From Kineosporia mesophila (lineage in GTDB: Bacteria > Actinomycetota > Actinomycetes > Actinomycetales > Kineosporiaceae), in contig NZ_JAJOMA010000001.1 in assembly GCF_021129235.1 (NCBI RefSeq), forward strand, positions 620,001 through 684,000: a stretch of 64,000 nt of DNA. The letters are read 5' to 3'. Below, in pieces: positions 12,001 to 17,861 of the stretch. The notes below the pieces were generated by a model. It was not told the origin of the DNA. It ran no database searches and worked only from the letters and a program-made list of their open reading frames with translations. The translations under genes and the position numbers were made by a program. Every line of letters starts with the position of its first letter. Position 1 is the stretch's first letter.

Positions 12001-13454
12001 GTTCCGGAACCGCTCTGCGCGACTCCGGCCCGACTCAGGTGGGGACCACATCGTCCCGGTCCCACGCGTTCAGTCTCCGCGGCGGCATCCTCCGGGGTGA
12101 GCACTCGCTGACGCCGTCGGCGAACGCCAGCCGTCGTGTCGACCTCACCCACCTGCAACGCTCCAACCGGGAGACCCGGACCTGGCAGCGGAGCATGCAC
12201 GACTCCAGCGAGTTCGAGGTGCCCTACGACTTCGACGTGAGCGTCACGAGCGAGATGCGGTGGCGGGCCGTGCTCACCGTGGCCACCCAGCTCGCGGTCA
12301 CACTGACCCTGCTCGGGATGCCGCACCTGGTCGGACGGGTGCTGCGGGTGGCGGCCGAGGCCATCGTGCTGTCGGCCGCGTGGCGGGTCACCGACGGCAA
12401 CCTGGTCACGTTCACCTCGCCGGTGCTCGACCTGCTGAGGACGATGTCGGACCGGGAGACGGTCGGCGCCGACGTGACGATCCGGTTCAGCAACCAGGAG
12501 ACCGCTCCCGACCCGGTGACCCCGAACGTCCCCGCCCCCCTGCTGCTGGACACCGATCCGCTGAGCGCGATCCCGGCGGTCCAGCAACCCCCGTCCCCCG
12601 GAAATGGTGACGTGGTCATCAATCTCGATCCGGTGCCGGCGCCCTGGCGGTCTCTGCTCAACCAGCCGGTGTGGCAGCCGACCCGGCCGGTGCAGATTTA
12701 CCGGTTCGACGGCATCGCGGAACTGCGCCAGGTCCTGGTCGAGGTGGGCGGCACCCGGCTGCGCAATTCGCTGCCGGAGACGAACGACTCCAGCGAGGGC
12801 ATGTTCCTGCGGCTGAACCAGTTCGTCCACGCCGGTGACCTGACCCTCGTCCGCCACCCCGCCACGGCTCCCTTCCTGTCCGGGCGGGGAGTCTCGGGCG
12901 TCTCGATCGACCTGGTGATGTACGGCGCGGTCCCGGTGCGAGACAGCCTGAACGTGGCGATCGACCACATCGAGGTCAATAACGACGGCGCGGTCGACCA
13001 GGTCAGCCGCTTCCGTAACGAGAACCTCTCGTTCTCCGGGATCTTCGGCTTCAGCAGCGCCGACCACGCCGGTTTCACGATGCCACTGCTGGGGGAGACG
13101 TCGTCCGTCGGCGACACCTGGGTGCTCAACAGCCAGCGCCGGGAACTGCTGCGGTTCGGCACGGCGATGACGGTCGGCGGCGAGGGGCACCCCAGCTTCC
13201 GGATGAGCGCCGGGGCCCTGGTCCGGGTGCGCGGCCCGCACGGCGAACGGTGGCTGCTCAGCCCGATCCTCCTGCGTTCCACCGAGCTTCCGGTGCACCT
13301 GCGCCCGCCCCGGGTAACGCCGGAGGTCATCCGGCCGACCAGCATCGAGGAGGTGGACGAGAGCCCCGAGGTGAGTTTCGAGGAGGACCCCGAGGAGATC
13401 AGCCGCGAACCCGTCCCCGACGGGAGCTGGGCCTGGGGCGGCCCGGCCACCTGA
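1..13454 (+). CDS. Giant multidomain T7SS-linked protein, 5'-truncated by window edge
   Basis: The reading frame is open from the left edge (in-frame Pro-Pro codons precede the TTG at 9), so the real start lies upstream; it ends at TGA 13452-13454. At least 4,480 codons are visible. Order: a papain-like module resembling the glutamine-deamidase/Tox-PL fold (about 200-580, with AHAVNVV and FLDGTRGG), Pro-rich 22-residue repeats (951-1214), then two tandem beta-rich units (about 665-7160 and 7195-13310). Unit 1 alone carries a Leu-rich 13-mer repeat stretch (3676-4460); unit 2 alone carries an SSTNPAT repeat. Each unit has one long hydrophobic segment (about 6127-6210 and 12259-12390). The C-terminus is acidic. 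No enzymatic function is assigned. Its location beside a T7SS and its resemblance to polymorphic-toxin architecture suggest a very large exported or cell-surface effector; this is inference. Confidence 0.85.
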   Translation, partial: PPLRPVAYDVDTSFGWAAADLETRIPPAGSVTPADPLLLQDYPGVRTVDPGLLDRRVPRIGSVDSVITISRSLAENGGQVPSTLTAPPSITTAAPVHAAATTQNLLTWQQQQLGLDAGQSVPVFRGENLTFVQQAMAAAPVGSQGTVVFQVPGDPAAHAVNVVVDSQGVRFLDGTRGGLPRIPEIAGPLHFLPLTPGLAVPGGIPVAPSALPEIQVGDDVLGHVHSQVVSQFKDLVNLPAAPPTVEEVRTQLYQTQKDIRLGEVSGIRSTPDLGREILRRLGYEQGLKGGAPLDPAAVPRTGESSTQKTPVPPIPADLQPPEVRVRDFAFDPQPEAPADLEQPEVRVRDFALDPQPEAPADLEQPEVRVRDFALDPQPEAPADLEQPEVKVRDFALDPPPVPVDTKGKGVAPDPAALPPAVQTFGSGRDGTRGMVHIQPPPPAVVTAVQDAVIAKIGGSRGPDASLTQDVRTVVSARWFQTGQEQWLSGTGFLVAIEHQGQVRYAMVRGELENGHLVDPGMDELTDGPPVSVQRWQFSTPELGNTQTASTLRSYSYPHAHTFGIDSERAPMLQEITLSLQPMLTMNQTTRTATTGTSVQAFSILRSRERTWHYQFSSKWQIQMLDRLSDLTSGQPLPDGRWEDVAVAPHADSDISVWFPKHLTQPVTVTRGQLPTISMLEDLPLFGAENFPRAEMIFQDVAEGFRSRLGGLSETSWTDLRNFLGDGDLRSNFPLMLWGGKAPSPILTTQAGTAVGYLRVGARLAFEFNPTEAPLQNGVLEAYIVRSLRALLSTTTTNASGLGADLTFTIGPKNGPAIGQVTVGANGQYQFSYSTNSGGSSNRLVRSLRTANLIPRVTASFHLDVELVTPEGSPKRPDPGSRLADGTRTYEVVLQVPERSAMQPAAPGANNPATTGDRYLPQDLLHLRTLGISTTPVAVNGTAGLVTWVESALRKHGFLPGTGEVGTLRQAGEWIADNPVSRAVLGPDPVATARLRNQQKLDQLGGRAGLRSSLDDAIEGGAMTVFELPGPAGMQKISVTLETVRRYLPGGDHLGVEHQRSAPRIQTLNFVGSTMPGDEQFSRTPLSWNAHASGSGHTGTAAPGQRQWDEGAEAGGQIQHQQSTSDVTGSSLGTGHEYYLLSPAAQGSELFQVPATHTMSMEFSWGGSPDTRTVNGEVKLVVPTFRTTTQPSVGARPVPVVPRGVRPLDRTVLELRVPKLPAPPHRVKVTPAQLVSLKTAGLSRDQLAGLHDIELTDGQARALDLVKLKPEQWDSLDALGLPLADVAGLNQLGFTPDRIRQQGLGDVTLARVALDQGLIAPDEVTESGLDGITLDQVAQLDLGWLTSGHLDGLRLDGLLPSQLTGLTGIGLTGEEFDAAPGTNAEQNRQLLDLGVTPAQLVRVNLAGLPVDQALSLSLITGALPQPGLPDLATMPAAQIAELNLAALTPAELGRLNLVRLTPAELGTLNLAALSVAQLTAIDLTTFNQLQRDALTLMVIPESALTDVVAGSGAVQKLIRNGLEQPQALSEPGSWLSGLVKGTARWVSHTGPGAWTKQSLTGESLTGQASDPNLMLQTATSSEHFHANPLRIFRDAYVVEGVFSSGLLAGTEVTFVIEGYLSQGEALDAPPPLDGERWLQSTTANSRGFTKTGLTRGGPTGVRSTGVFRPGGGYQFGRGGQHGELTNDNTSTMRVTTEDTVDAHWFRAHATYVVTMHSGLWNVPVTTLTELGSKALVSLASFLPEAVRPQGQVRGSRFQGAIDVPGGAQFFLVDNDLVNYPQLADLVRQRDAGKVARPLPVATTSNLRLPSSWFVNTGGQLGPGTVTEVRMAGGSRALYDQVVAVAESVAPGVTQPGGPYYTPGVLTRINEYATSLGARTLIHHGPQGKVQLRFVYRSWRGPQMVVVTLNARPRLPLGNVIGRPVNVVDMSKAGHLLSAPPVMKTSGGVDTVISHIGSPGTNTTAPRRTRITDIQTRTQELNFKPGANIGGHTFTPSATGQRRLDVARIQNSTRENRTWTRTMVNTGEFVVGYDITVEARNEQMMHALLTLAVQMGAIATLTGFGWAADIAYLAARGFVRTLTAVSRLRDLEANRTSTVTAPATPPVIRADAVLRISNAESSPEGEVSTPLITTPALLSTDPRPAPVVVTGNPGDAVIQMQDFSGLLAPERLWRPRRPVQIYHVDDIALLEQALVEVDPSWTRTHVPGASSSSEGMYIRLNQFVDSGSLITTDPASTASFLSAPGARGTQIQMLLYSPEVERSSRDVAVDRIEVSNDGVTNTTTLSNVTSLTTATGIKKNAERTGPTLSILGGTSGAGDVSTSNTQRREMIRFGTPMEMSVGGLRGNRLKSAVLFRVVGPKGTRFVLSNILLRSTETPFVPAPGPGFAIPGFGDVLAEVNSQYDYLVGRTRDRSAPAIPDGITRRKPTPELVAQHLLDLQNAPVPGVSSSIEKAKQILDRLGWPQRLRGGAPATRVTATSVESGPVASGSGQSGSGPSGPVVSGPTLSRLAGAVGAVELAIEEWGTHPASGNIDGPGAERGLAELELAVSELEDVVRSLETGQDSEISPEPILPPELAASFGLDPDGTESIGEESIKDDVVSIAGSVTGQAVSRIGRAVTAIERSADLLQARREAGGVLGSEATGVITDLAHRVAELEAAVAGLETLNAGLDDTGSEAGRVYVQDGRDDLRIEELPESDSGTAPPSSPEGPKITEMPQPVLSPTVISFGQNRDGARPLSFASVPPEMAAWLRDQVVTEVERNRGFSAEFRKSVSEVLTDAWFQRKAGPLASRAGMPLPVTHRGRKYPAVLRFVTSDPRLEESGLNDLPDGPPVGVQRWMFGQPELGSVSSSGNMRGGRYQYSHSFTVDGFPHLRRIVLTPQFTVVMNQQTRQITTSVSVQAYTIMRSRERSWKYSYRMQWQLQILNSGLPELVSGQSLPEADWQALTPAANELTSDPRMSVWFPKHLAVSPDTLDPTPPMPELTMLEDTPVLGVEGLPNVGVFFDDLADSFSDQLASLSDTSWEDLRNFFVAEDQLPGLVPLMLEGNTAGTPLLYTRAGTVVGYFRIAVRLLDELTPAGPPVGNGILESYVVRSLRSQLATTTTNASGLTVNVGFLFAPEGQQTPVGQFSVGGGTDYDYVHTLTSGGSARVVRSLRIAGVIPRGVTRLSFTVTLMRPEGPALPPPAGSRLDGGTAYPATLQVPPRAALTGPRETRYLPPELLHLRSLGMSTTPLDVTGTETLWDEVETFLREKGFLPGGPEISALRALGEHLTDNAAVRTVVGPDPVAAARLQNQKKLDQARGRAGRRAGLDDAIDGGALTVFEMPGTFDSYRISVTLHTRRRYLDPADPEVGVRQGLPMPKAQTLNFVGSTVPGEESFSQTPSDWNVGVSAQGTVADAGHDVQVIAPGHAGEGGEAGDGLGGTGGSAASGTGTNFSWNYTHSGSRATARNSAAGTGHEYYLLSPTSQGTERYEVPVTHRMTISYGYGSPRRTGPHHGVAKLGVPTFRTTTTPSGAPRPVAPTPRAVTAQDRTRLDATTPAQARAAGVLILPETALVDRVEGAGALQRTVRSLLGVPDGTPGVPLNSPASSTNPATSSTNPATSSTNPATSSTNPVTSSTTSSSVTPNWLSSVLDGVGGTGRWIRRSVVGESLTREDSVAQEVIQTALSPEHLLAGEFRLFRDTLVVEGVATAGWALGQDVQIEISGYLTQGRALPEPPKLDGERWLQSIVTHSEAKTVSRAGHTGPSMSGYPDDPVLLTGQYQAGRIGRRSEVHSDSTSVMRVTVEDDVVSQRFLARVTYVVTVRTGFRNLIGSQVPGLTAPAARSRAVDLDEAVEFYLVENDLQNYPDLGRLPGARPALTPAPAMTQQLPTWYVASGGEIGYGTVTETKPAGGRRALEKAILRRLLRVAPGITRPGTSTYAPGLLTRINEHASSLGQRTLVNAGPNGKVQFHETYRSWSGPRTVTITLTARPRNPAGLGSLRGRAVAVGGMDNVFSHITGSGTALRDSGPTQVGTTSSRSHAFSLRGGILRGEHSLTPSANASRRVDLTHLQRSNRETRTWQRSMHDSSEFEVPYDFDVSVTSEMRWRAVLTVATQLAVTLTLLGMPHLVGRVLRVAAEAIVLSAAWRVTDGNLVTFTSPVLDLLRTMSDRETVGADVTIRFSNQETAPDPVTPNVPAPLLLDTDPLSAIPAVQQPPSPGNGDVVINLDPVPAPWRSLLNQPVWQPTRPVQIYRFDGIAELRQVLVEVGGTRLRNSLPETNDSSEGMFLRLNQFVHAGDLTLVRHPATAPFLSGRGVSGVSIDLVMYGAVPVRDSLNVAIDHIEVNNDGAVDQVSRFRNENLSFSGIFGFSSADHAGFTMPLLGETSSVGDTWVLNSQRRELLRFGTAMTVGGEGHPSFRMSAGALVRVRGPHGERWLLSPILLRSTELPVHLRPPRVTPEVIRPTSIEEVDESPEVSFEEDPEEISREPVPDGSWAWGGPAT
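951..1214 (+). repeat. 66-bp in-frame tandem repeat, four copies
   Basis: Four consecutive 66-bp units start at 951, 1017, 1083 and 1149. Each encodes 22 residues of the form D-L-E-Q-P-E-V-R-V-R-D-F-A-L-D-P-Q-P-E-A-P-A. Copies 2 and 3 are almost identical at DNA level; copies 1 and 4 are diverged. The units form a charged Pro-rich linker between the papain-like module and the first beta-rich unit. Confidence 0.95.
3676..4460 (+). repeat. Leu-rich ~13-residue protein repeats (LTPAEL-type)
   Basis: The encoded protein shows an array of short repeats of the form L-T-P-A-(Q/E)-L-x-x-L-N-L-A-x, clearest near 4330-4440 (LTPAELGRLNLVR followed by LTPAELGTLNLAA). The period is about 13 residues and degrades towards the N-terminal side. 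It is present in unit 1 of the giant protein and absent from the corresponding place in unit 2. A solenoid or helical-repeat binding surface is possible; no named family is claimed. Confidence 0.7.
7195..13310 (+). repeat. Giant-protein tandem unit 2 (~2,040 aa)
   Basis: This second copy carries the anchors in the same order: QRLRGGAP (7390), NRDGARP (8190), DLPDGPP (8470), TIMRSRERSW (8705), VWFPKHL (8880), TTTTNASGL (9300), GTGHEYYLLSP (10360), RLFRDTLVVEGV (11030), DGERWLQS (11160), SSEGMFLRLNQFV (12790), and ILLRSTE (13270). It lacks the Leu-rich insert and has gained an SSTNPAT microrepeat. Between the units is an acidic, helical stretch (about 7430-8150). Confidence 0.8.
10764..10847 (+). 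repeat. 21-bp in-frame tandem repeat (SSTNPAT)
   Basis: Four near-perfect 21-bp copies encode S-S-T-N-P-A-T, the last with Val in place of Ala, followed by a Ser/Thr-rich run. They sit in the position where unit 1 has the Leu-rich block. Likely a flexible linker and a slippage-prone tract. Confidence 0.95.
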
Positions 13455-13455
13455 A

Positions 13456-13495
13456 GCTCTCCTTTTCCGAGAGCATGCTCTCGATGAAGGAGAGC
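13456..13495 (+). terminator. Long hairpin directly after the giant gene stop
   Basis: A 9-bp outer stem (13456-13464 with 13487-13495) encloses a second 7-bp palindromic stem (13468-13474 with 13477-13483), separated by small symmetric internal loops. It begins two bases after the TGA. There is no T-run on the plus strand, so it could be a factor-independent terminator of the type seen in high-GC actinobacteria, or an mRNA 3'-end stabiliser. The rest of 13496-13696 shows no gene. Confidence 0.6.
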
Positions 13496-13696
13496 TCGCG
13501 ATCATGCTCATGTTGACGTCTGCTTTACTCACGCAAAAGGTTAGGTGGGGGCCGGCCTCGGGTTTTCGGCGTTCGCAACAAGTTCTCGGAAATCTCACCT
13601 GATCGGGCAACTTTCGCGCCCGGTGGCCCGTCTGAGTCGTCGACAGGAACCCGCAGGCGGCGGGACCGGACGGCGACGAAGGGCTGGATCACCACG

Positions 13697-15283
13697 ATGA
13701 AGCGACGGGGCAAGCGCGTACTGGGTGTTGGCGGCGCGGCTGCCATTGCAGTGGCTGCGGGGGCGACCGTCGCGGTCGTGAACCTGCAGGGCGCCACGGC
13801 GGCGGAGCCCAGCGGCGCGACCGGCTTCGCGGCACAGAACGGCGGCACCACCGGTGGGGCGGGCGGCACCACGGTGAAGGCCACCACGGGCACGCAGATT
13901 CACGAGGCGCTGTGTGGCCGCGCCAGCACCAGCACGCCGATCACCATCCAGGTCGCGGGCACGATCACCGTGGCCAACACGGCGAAGGTCTCCGGCAGCG
14001 GCTGCAGCACGGCGGCCGGTGTGATCGAGCTGAAAGACATCAGCAACGTCACTCTCGTCGGTGTCGGCAGCAGCGCGGTGTTCGACCAGATCGGTATCCA
14101 CATCCGTGGTTCCAAGAACATCATCCTGCAGAACCTGCACGTGAAGAACGTGAAGAAGTCCGGCTCGCCGACCTCCAACGGCGGTGACGCGGTCGGTATG
14201 GAGTCCACCGTGTCCAACGTCTGGGCCGACCACCTCACCCTCGAGGCCTCCGGCGGTGAGGACGAGGGCTACGACGGCCTTTTCGACATGAAGGCCGGAA
14301 CCAAGTACGTGACGCTGTCTTACAGCATCCTGAAGAACTCCGGCCGGGCCGGTCTGGTGGGTTCGAGTGACACGGACACGGGCAACGGCCCGATCACGTA
14401 TCACCACAACTACTACCAGAACATCGATTCCCGCACGCCGCTGCTGCGCGCCGCCACCGCGCACATCTACAACAACTACTACGAGGGCCTGACCAAGTCC
14501 GGGATCAACCCCCGTAACGGCGGCAAGGCACTCGTCCAGAACAACTACTTCAAGGACTCGAAGAACGTTCTGGGCACGTTCTACACCGATCTCGGTGGTA
14601 CGTGGCAGACCTCGGGCAACGTGCTCGACAACGTCACCTGGACCGCGGCCGACAGCGAGAACAAGCCGGCCGGCGCCTCGATGGCGTCCACCGGCACCGT
14701 CACCGTGCCCTACACGGCGACGCTCGACGCCGGTTCCTGCGTCCCCGCCGTGGTCAAGGCCACTGCCGGGGCCGGCACGGGCCTGAAGGTCTCGGACGGC
14801 ACCTGCACGCCGACCAGCGTTCCCACCACCAGCGCCGCGGGCTCCACCACCCCGCCGGTCACCAGCACCACGCCCCCGGTGACGAGCACCACGCCGCCGG
14901 TCACCGCCACGACCGCCCCGTCGGGCACCAACCTCTCGATCGGTGCGGGCGCCGACGGCAGCAGCAAGGCCTCGGGCTCCAGCTTCGGCAACGTCATCGA
15001 CGGCAACACGAGCACCTACTGGTCGCCCAGCGGCAGCACCGGCGACGTCTCGGTGAAGTGGTCGAGCGCCAGGACCGTCGGCTCGATCGTCATCAAGGAA
15101 GCCTCGGGCAGCAAGATCACCTCGTGGAAGCTGATCGACGAGACCAACGGCAAGACGATCTCCACGGGCACCAACTCGGGCACCAAGACCTTCACCCCGA
15201 TCTCGACCAAGAAGCTGACCTTCGAGATCGTCTCCTCCTCGAGCACCCCGAAGATCGCCGAGTTCGAGACCTACGCGAAGTGA
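13697..15283 (+). CDS. Secreted pectate lyase (PL1-like) with C-terminal discoidin-like domain
   Basis: The 528-aa product starts at an ATG followed by an Arg/Lys-rich n-region and a hydrophobic core, with a likely signal-peptidase site near residues 35-38 (ATAA|E). The central parallel beta-helix domain (about 60-345) has PL1-family features: VWADH, GYDGLFDMK, ITYHHNYY and an SRTPLLR segment that would carry the catalytic Arg. A Thr/Pro linker with a TTPPVTS repeat (14845-14925) leads to a C-terminal module of about 115 residues resembling the F5/8-type C (discoidin-like) carbohydrate-binding fold. Expected role: extracellular eliminative cleavage of pectate, with the C-domain for polysaccharide attachment. 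It is unrelated in pathway to the T7SS genes. Exact substrate is inference. Confidence 0.9.
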   Translation: MKRRGKRVLGVGGAAAIAVAAGATVAVVNLQGATAAEPSGATGFAAQNGGTTGGAGGTTVKATTGTQIHEALCGRASTSTPITIQVAGTITVANTAKVSGSGCSTAAGVIELKDISNVTLVGVGSSAVFDQIGIHIRGSKNIILQNLHVKNVKKSGSPTSNGGDAVGMESTVSNVWADHLTLEASGGEDEGYDGLFDMKAGTKYVTLSYSILKNSGRAGLVGSSDTDTGNGPITYHHNYYQNIDSRTPLLRAATAHIYNNYYEGLTKSGINPRNGGKALVQNNYFKDSKNVLGTFYTDLGGTWQTSGNVLDNVTWTAADSENKPAGASMASTGTVTVPYTATLDAGSCVPAVVKATAGAGTGLKVSDGTCTPTSVPTTSAAGSTTPPVTSTTPPVTSTTPPVTATTAPSGTNLSIGAGADGSSKASGSSFGNVIDGNTSTYWSPSGSTGDVSVKWSSARTVGSIVIKEASGSKITSWKLIDETNGKTISTGTNSGTKTFTPISTKKLTFEIVSSSSTPKIAEFETYAK

Positions 15284-15301
15284 TCTGAGCTACTGAACCG
15301 G

Positions 15302-15315
15302 CCCCTGCTCAGGGG
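15302..15315 (+). terminator. Small hairpin after the pectate lyase gene
   Basis: A 5-bp CCCCT/AGGGG stem with a 4-base loop lies 18 bp after the lyase stop. There is no T-run. Weak candidate terminator only. Confidence 0.3.
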
Positions 15316-15386
15316 GTGGTCATGGGTGGTCCCCGGAGTGGGATATGCTCATGGAGCTTCCTGAGCAGGGCAACCGATTCAGGGGC

Positions 15387-15462
<76 letters not shown>

Positions 15463-15515
15463 GAGAAACCTTGTTCGAACTTGTGCCGTGCTCCATGCGG
15501 CCAAGGGAGAAGGCA

Positions 15516-15546
15516 ACAGAGGGACCGTCAATGACGGTCCCTCTGT
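15516..15546 (+). terminator. Rho-independent-type terminator downstream of tRNA-Ala
   Basis: There is a perfect inverted repeat of 15 bp per arm (ACAGAGGGACCGTCA and its complement) around a single central base, in practice a 13-bp stem with a 5-base loop. It is followed by CTCGTTT. It lies 53 bp after the tRNA and before the AbiE remnant. Confidence 0.85.
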
Positions 15547-15656
15547 CTCGTTTGGGGGGACTTGTTTGGTGCGCTCGGGGTGGACGAGGTTCGCGCTGGA
15601 CATGATCCTTGCCACCTCGACCTCAGGTGGCTTGGTTTAGGTCCATGGGGGGGTCG

Positions 15657-16291
15657 AGGTGCGCTGCCGGCGACCTTCACGCCGGCTGACGCTCGCCCGG
15701 CCGGCATCCACCAGCGCGATGTGTACCAGTGGCGCGATGCTGGGCAGATCCTGGAACTCTCCAGGGGTGTCTTCCGGCAAGCTGACGCCCTGCGCCGTCC
15801 TGCCCCGACTTTCTCGCTGTGGCTCGTCGGGCTCCGGGCGCCACGATCTGCTTGGTCTCGGCAGCGTCGGTCTGGGACCTCACCGGCGAACTGCCCGCAG
15901 CCGTGAGTATCGCCGTCCCTCGGGGAGCCCGTTCCCCTCAGATCGCCTTTCCTCCGGTACTCGCTCGGCTGGCCACGAGCGCGCATCGGGACCGGTTCGT
16001 CCTCAAAGGCGGTCTGCTGCTGGCCGCGCTCAATGCCCGGCGCCCCACCGTGGATGCCGATCTGATGGCCACACACCTGAGCAACGACATCGCCGAGGTC
16101 CTGGCCCGGGTCGTCGAGATCGCCGGGGCACCTACGAGATGTGGCGGCGTCGTCTTGGCCAGGACTCCGCCAGCCGGCCGGAGAAGTTTCCTACGCTGGT
16201 CGATAGCGTAGGAAACTTCTCCGATCCGCTGCTCCTGAACGAGAGCGGGATCCTTCGCTGGCACGCGCATCCGCGAGAATGGATGAGCTGA
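15657..16291 (+). pseudogene. Decayed AbiEi/AbiEii-type toxin-antitoxin remnant
   Basis: Three pieces lie in three different frames. Frame A (about 15657-15835) encodes an AbiEi-like N-terminal part (ATFTPADAR, then YQWRDAGQILELSRGVFR). Frame B (about 15825-16130) continues with ATICLVSAASVWDLTGELP and IAVPRG, then passes directly into a nucleotidyltransferase-like stretch (RDRFVLKGGLLLAAL, VDADLMA) that resembles the AbiEii toxin. Frame C (about 16130-16291) has a toxin C-terminal-like segment (YEMWRRRLG, KFPTLVDSVGNFSDPLL) with a stop at 16289-16291. Two frame changes and at least one internal deletion fusing antitoxin to toxin mean that neither protein can be made intact. The family assignment comes from recalled sequence patterns. 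Confidence 0.7.
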
Positions 16292-16555
16292 CCCGGCGAC
16301 CGCGGCCGGGCATGTGGTCATCGGTCTCGGCTGTCGCTGTCGCGCATCCTGACACCCAGGTTCGTGAGTCTGGACCAGACGGTCTTGGGGGAGCTCGTCG
16401 GGGCTTGAAGGGGTCGAACCGGGGGCAGCGGATTGGGCCGCGATCGTCAAAGACGTCACGCATTCGCTCCTCCTGGGCGAGAGCGGCGCCCAGTCCTGGT
16501 AACAGCCCGGCGAAGTGCCATGAGTCGTGCGCTCGCGCGGAGAACCGAAAACCTG

Positions 16556-17725
16556 TCAGCTGTTTCGGTAGGTCTGCACCAGGTCCTCCATTGCGCGCAC
16601 CGCTTCGTCCGCGTCCGGTAGCAGCTCGTTCTCGGCACGGAACTGCTGGGCCGCCTCGCGGTAGCCGGGTTCGGCCAGTACGGATTCGACGGCCGACCGG
16701 ATCTGTGCCGGGTCGGCGCGGATGGCGTCCACGGACAGGCCCACTCCGAGGTCCTCGCAGCGGTGAGCGTTATGAATCTGGTCGGCGCCCAACGGCAGTA
16801 GCACCAGCGGTACCCCGTGCTCAAGGGCCCCGATGACGCTGCCGGACCCGCCGTGCGAGACCACCAGGTCGCAGCTCGGCAGCAGGAGAGACTGCGGAAC
16901 ATACTGACGGATATGAACATTGGGCGGCTGAGGGCCGAAACGGTCTGGATCGAGCTGTCGCCCGACGGTGACGATGAGGTGGATGTCCAGGTTCTGCAAA
17001 GCGCTCAGAACCCGCGGGAACAGGTCCCCGGACTGGGTGTTGAACTCCGTGCCGAGGGTGAAGTAGACGGTTGGACGGCCGGCGGAACGAGTGGGGGGAT
17101 CGTTCAGGTCGGTTCCGGCGGGCGGGGGCGGCGTGCTTGCGCGCAGCGAGAGAGTTTTTCCGGGAAGGGGATTGGCGGGGTCGCGGTACCGTGGCGGGGA
17201 TAGGGAGAAGACCAGGTCGCCGTGCAGCCGGCTGAGGTCCGGGTCCGGTGCCAGCCCGTACTCGGCGCGCAGGACGTTCAGCGGCCCGGCCAGGAGATCG
17301 GCCCGGACCAGTCCGCCGGCGGCGATCACCAGCACGGTGGAGAGGGGCAGCCCGGCCACCTCGGCGGCGATCGCGCTGCCGTAGTCCATCTCGTCCCGGA
17401 CCACCAGATCTGGCTTCCAGGAACGGATCAGCTCCAGCAGCCCTGGTACCCGCTCGCGAGCGATGGGACCGCCGAAGCTGTCCCGGGCGTAGGACTCGGC
17501 CACATCCCGGGTGACTTCCAGGATGGGGACGATGCCCGGGTAGAGGACGCGGGCGGCATCGATCGGGACCGAGGTGAAGCCCTCGGCCTGCACCGCGTCG
17601 ATGACCAGGGGGTCGTCGCGGTGGGCCACGACCAGGTGATGGCCGCGGCGCCGGGCCGCGCGGACGATCGGGAGCATCGGCAGGAAGTGGCCGGGGCCGC
17701 CTGCGAACGTGAAGAGGATTCGCAT
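16556..17725 (-). CDS. MGT-family glycosyltransferase (GT1/GT-B fold)
   Basis: The 389-aa product starts at ATG 17725 (MRILFTFAGGPGHFLPMLP). The early Gly-rich segment with His in GGPGHFLP fits the N-terminal acceptor domain and catalytic His of GT1 enzymes. The C-terminal nucleotide-sugar domain carries SHGGSGSVIGALEHGVP and LPLGADQIHNA, matching the signature of macrolide- and antibiotic-type glycosyltransferases. It likely transfers a sugar from an NDP-sugar to a small lipophilic acceptor; the acceptor cannot be read from sequence. The gene stands alone on the minus strand, divergent from the T7SS-side gene at 17862 with a 136-bp spacer. No biosynthetic partners are seen nearby. About 260 bp between 16291 and 16556 holds nothing I recognise. 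Confidence 0.88.
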   Translation of the reverse strand: MRILFTFAGGPGHFLPMLPIVRAARRRGHHLVVAHRDDPLVIDAVQAEGFTSVPIDAARVLYPGIVPILEVTRDVAESYARDSFGGPIARERVPGLLELIRSWKPDLVVRDEMDYGSAIAAEVAGLPLSTVLVIAAGGLVRADLLAGPLNVLRAEYGLAPDPDLSRLHGDLVFSLSPPRYRDPANPLPGKTLSLRASTPPPPAGTDLNDPPTRSAGRPTVYFTLGTEFNTQSGDLFPRVLSALQNLDIHLIVTVGRQLDPDRFGPQPPNVHIRQYVPQSLLLPSCDLVVSHGGSGSVIGALEHGVPLVLLPLGADQIHNAHRCEDLGVGLSVDAIRADPAQIRSAVESVLAEPGYREAAQQFRAENELLPDADEAVRAMEDLVQTYRNS

Positions 17726-17861
17726 CGAAGGCTTGATCTCCAGAGTTGACGGGGCGTCGCGAAACGTATCGGGTCGTCCATCGCACGGTCCCGGATCCGC
17801 ACGGTGAACTCCCGGCGAGCTGTGGCCGTGCTCACGGTGAAGAGGCTGACCGACGTTGGGG

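Noticed and set aside
7698-13610. Long minus-strand open frames (7698-10697 and 10887-13610)
   Set aside because: They are shadows of the left giant gene caused by high third-position GC. Translations are Arg/His/Gly/Pro-rich with no recognisable domain.
16821-17203. Plus-strand open frames opposite the glycosyltransferase
   Set aside because: They are shadows: the minus-strand GT1 signature and start are clear.
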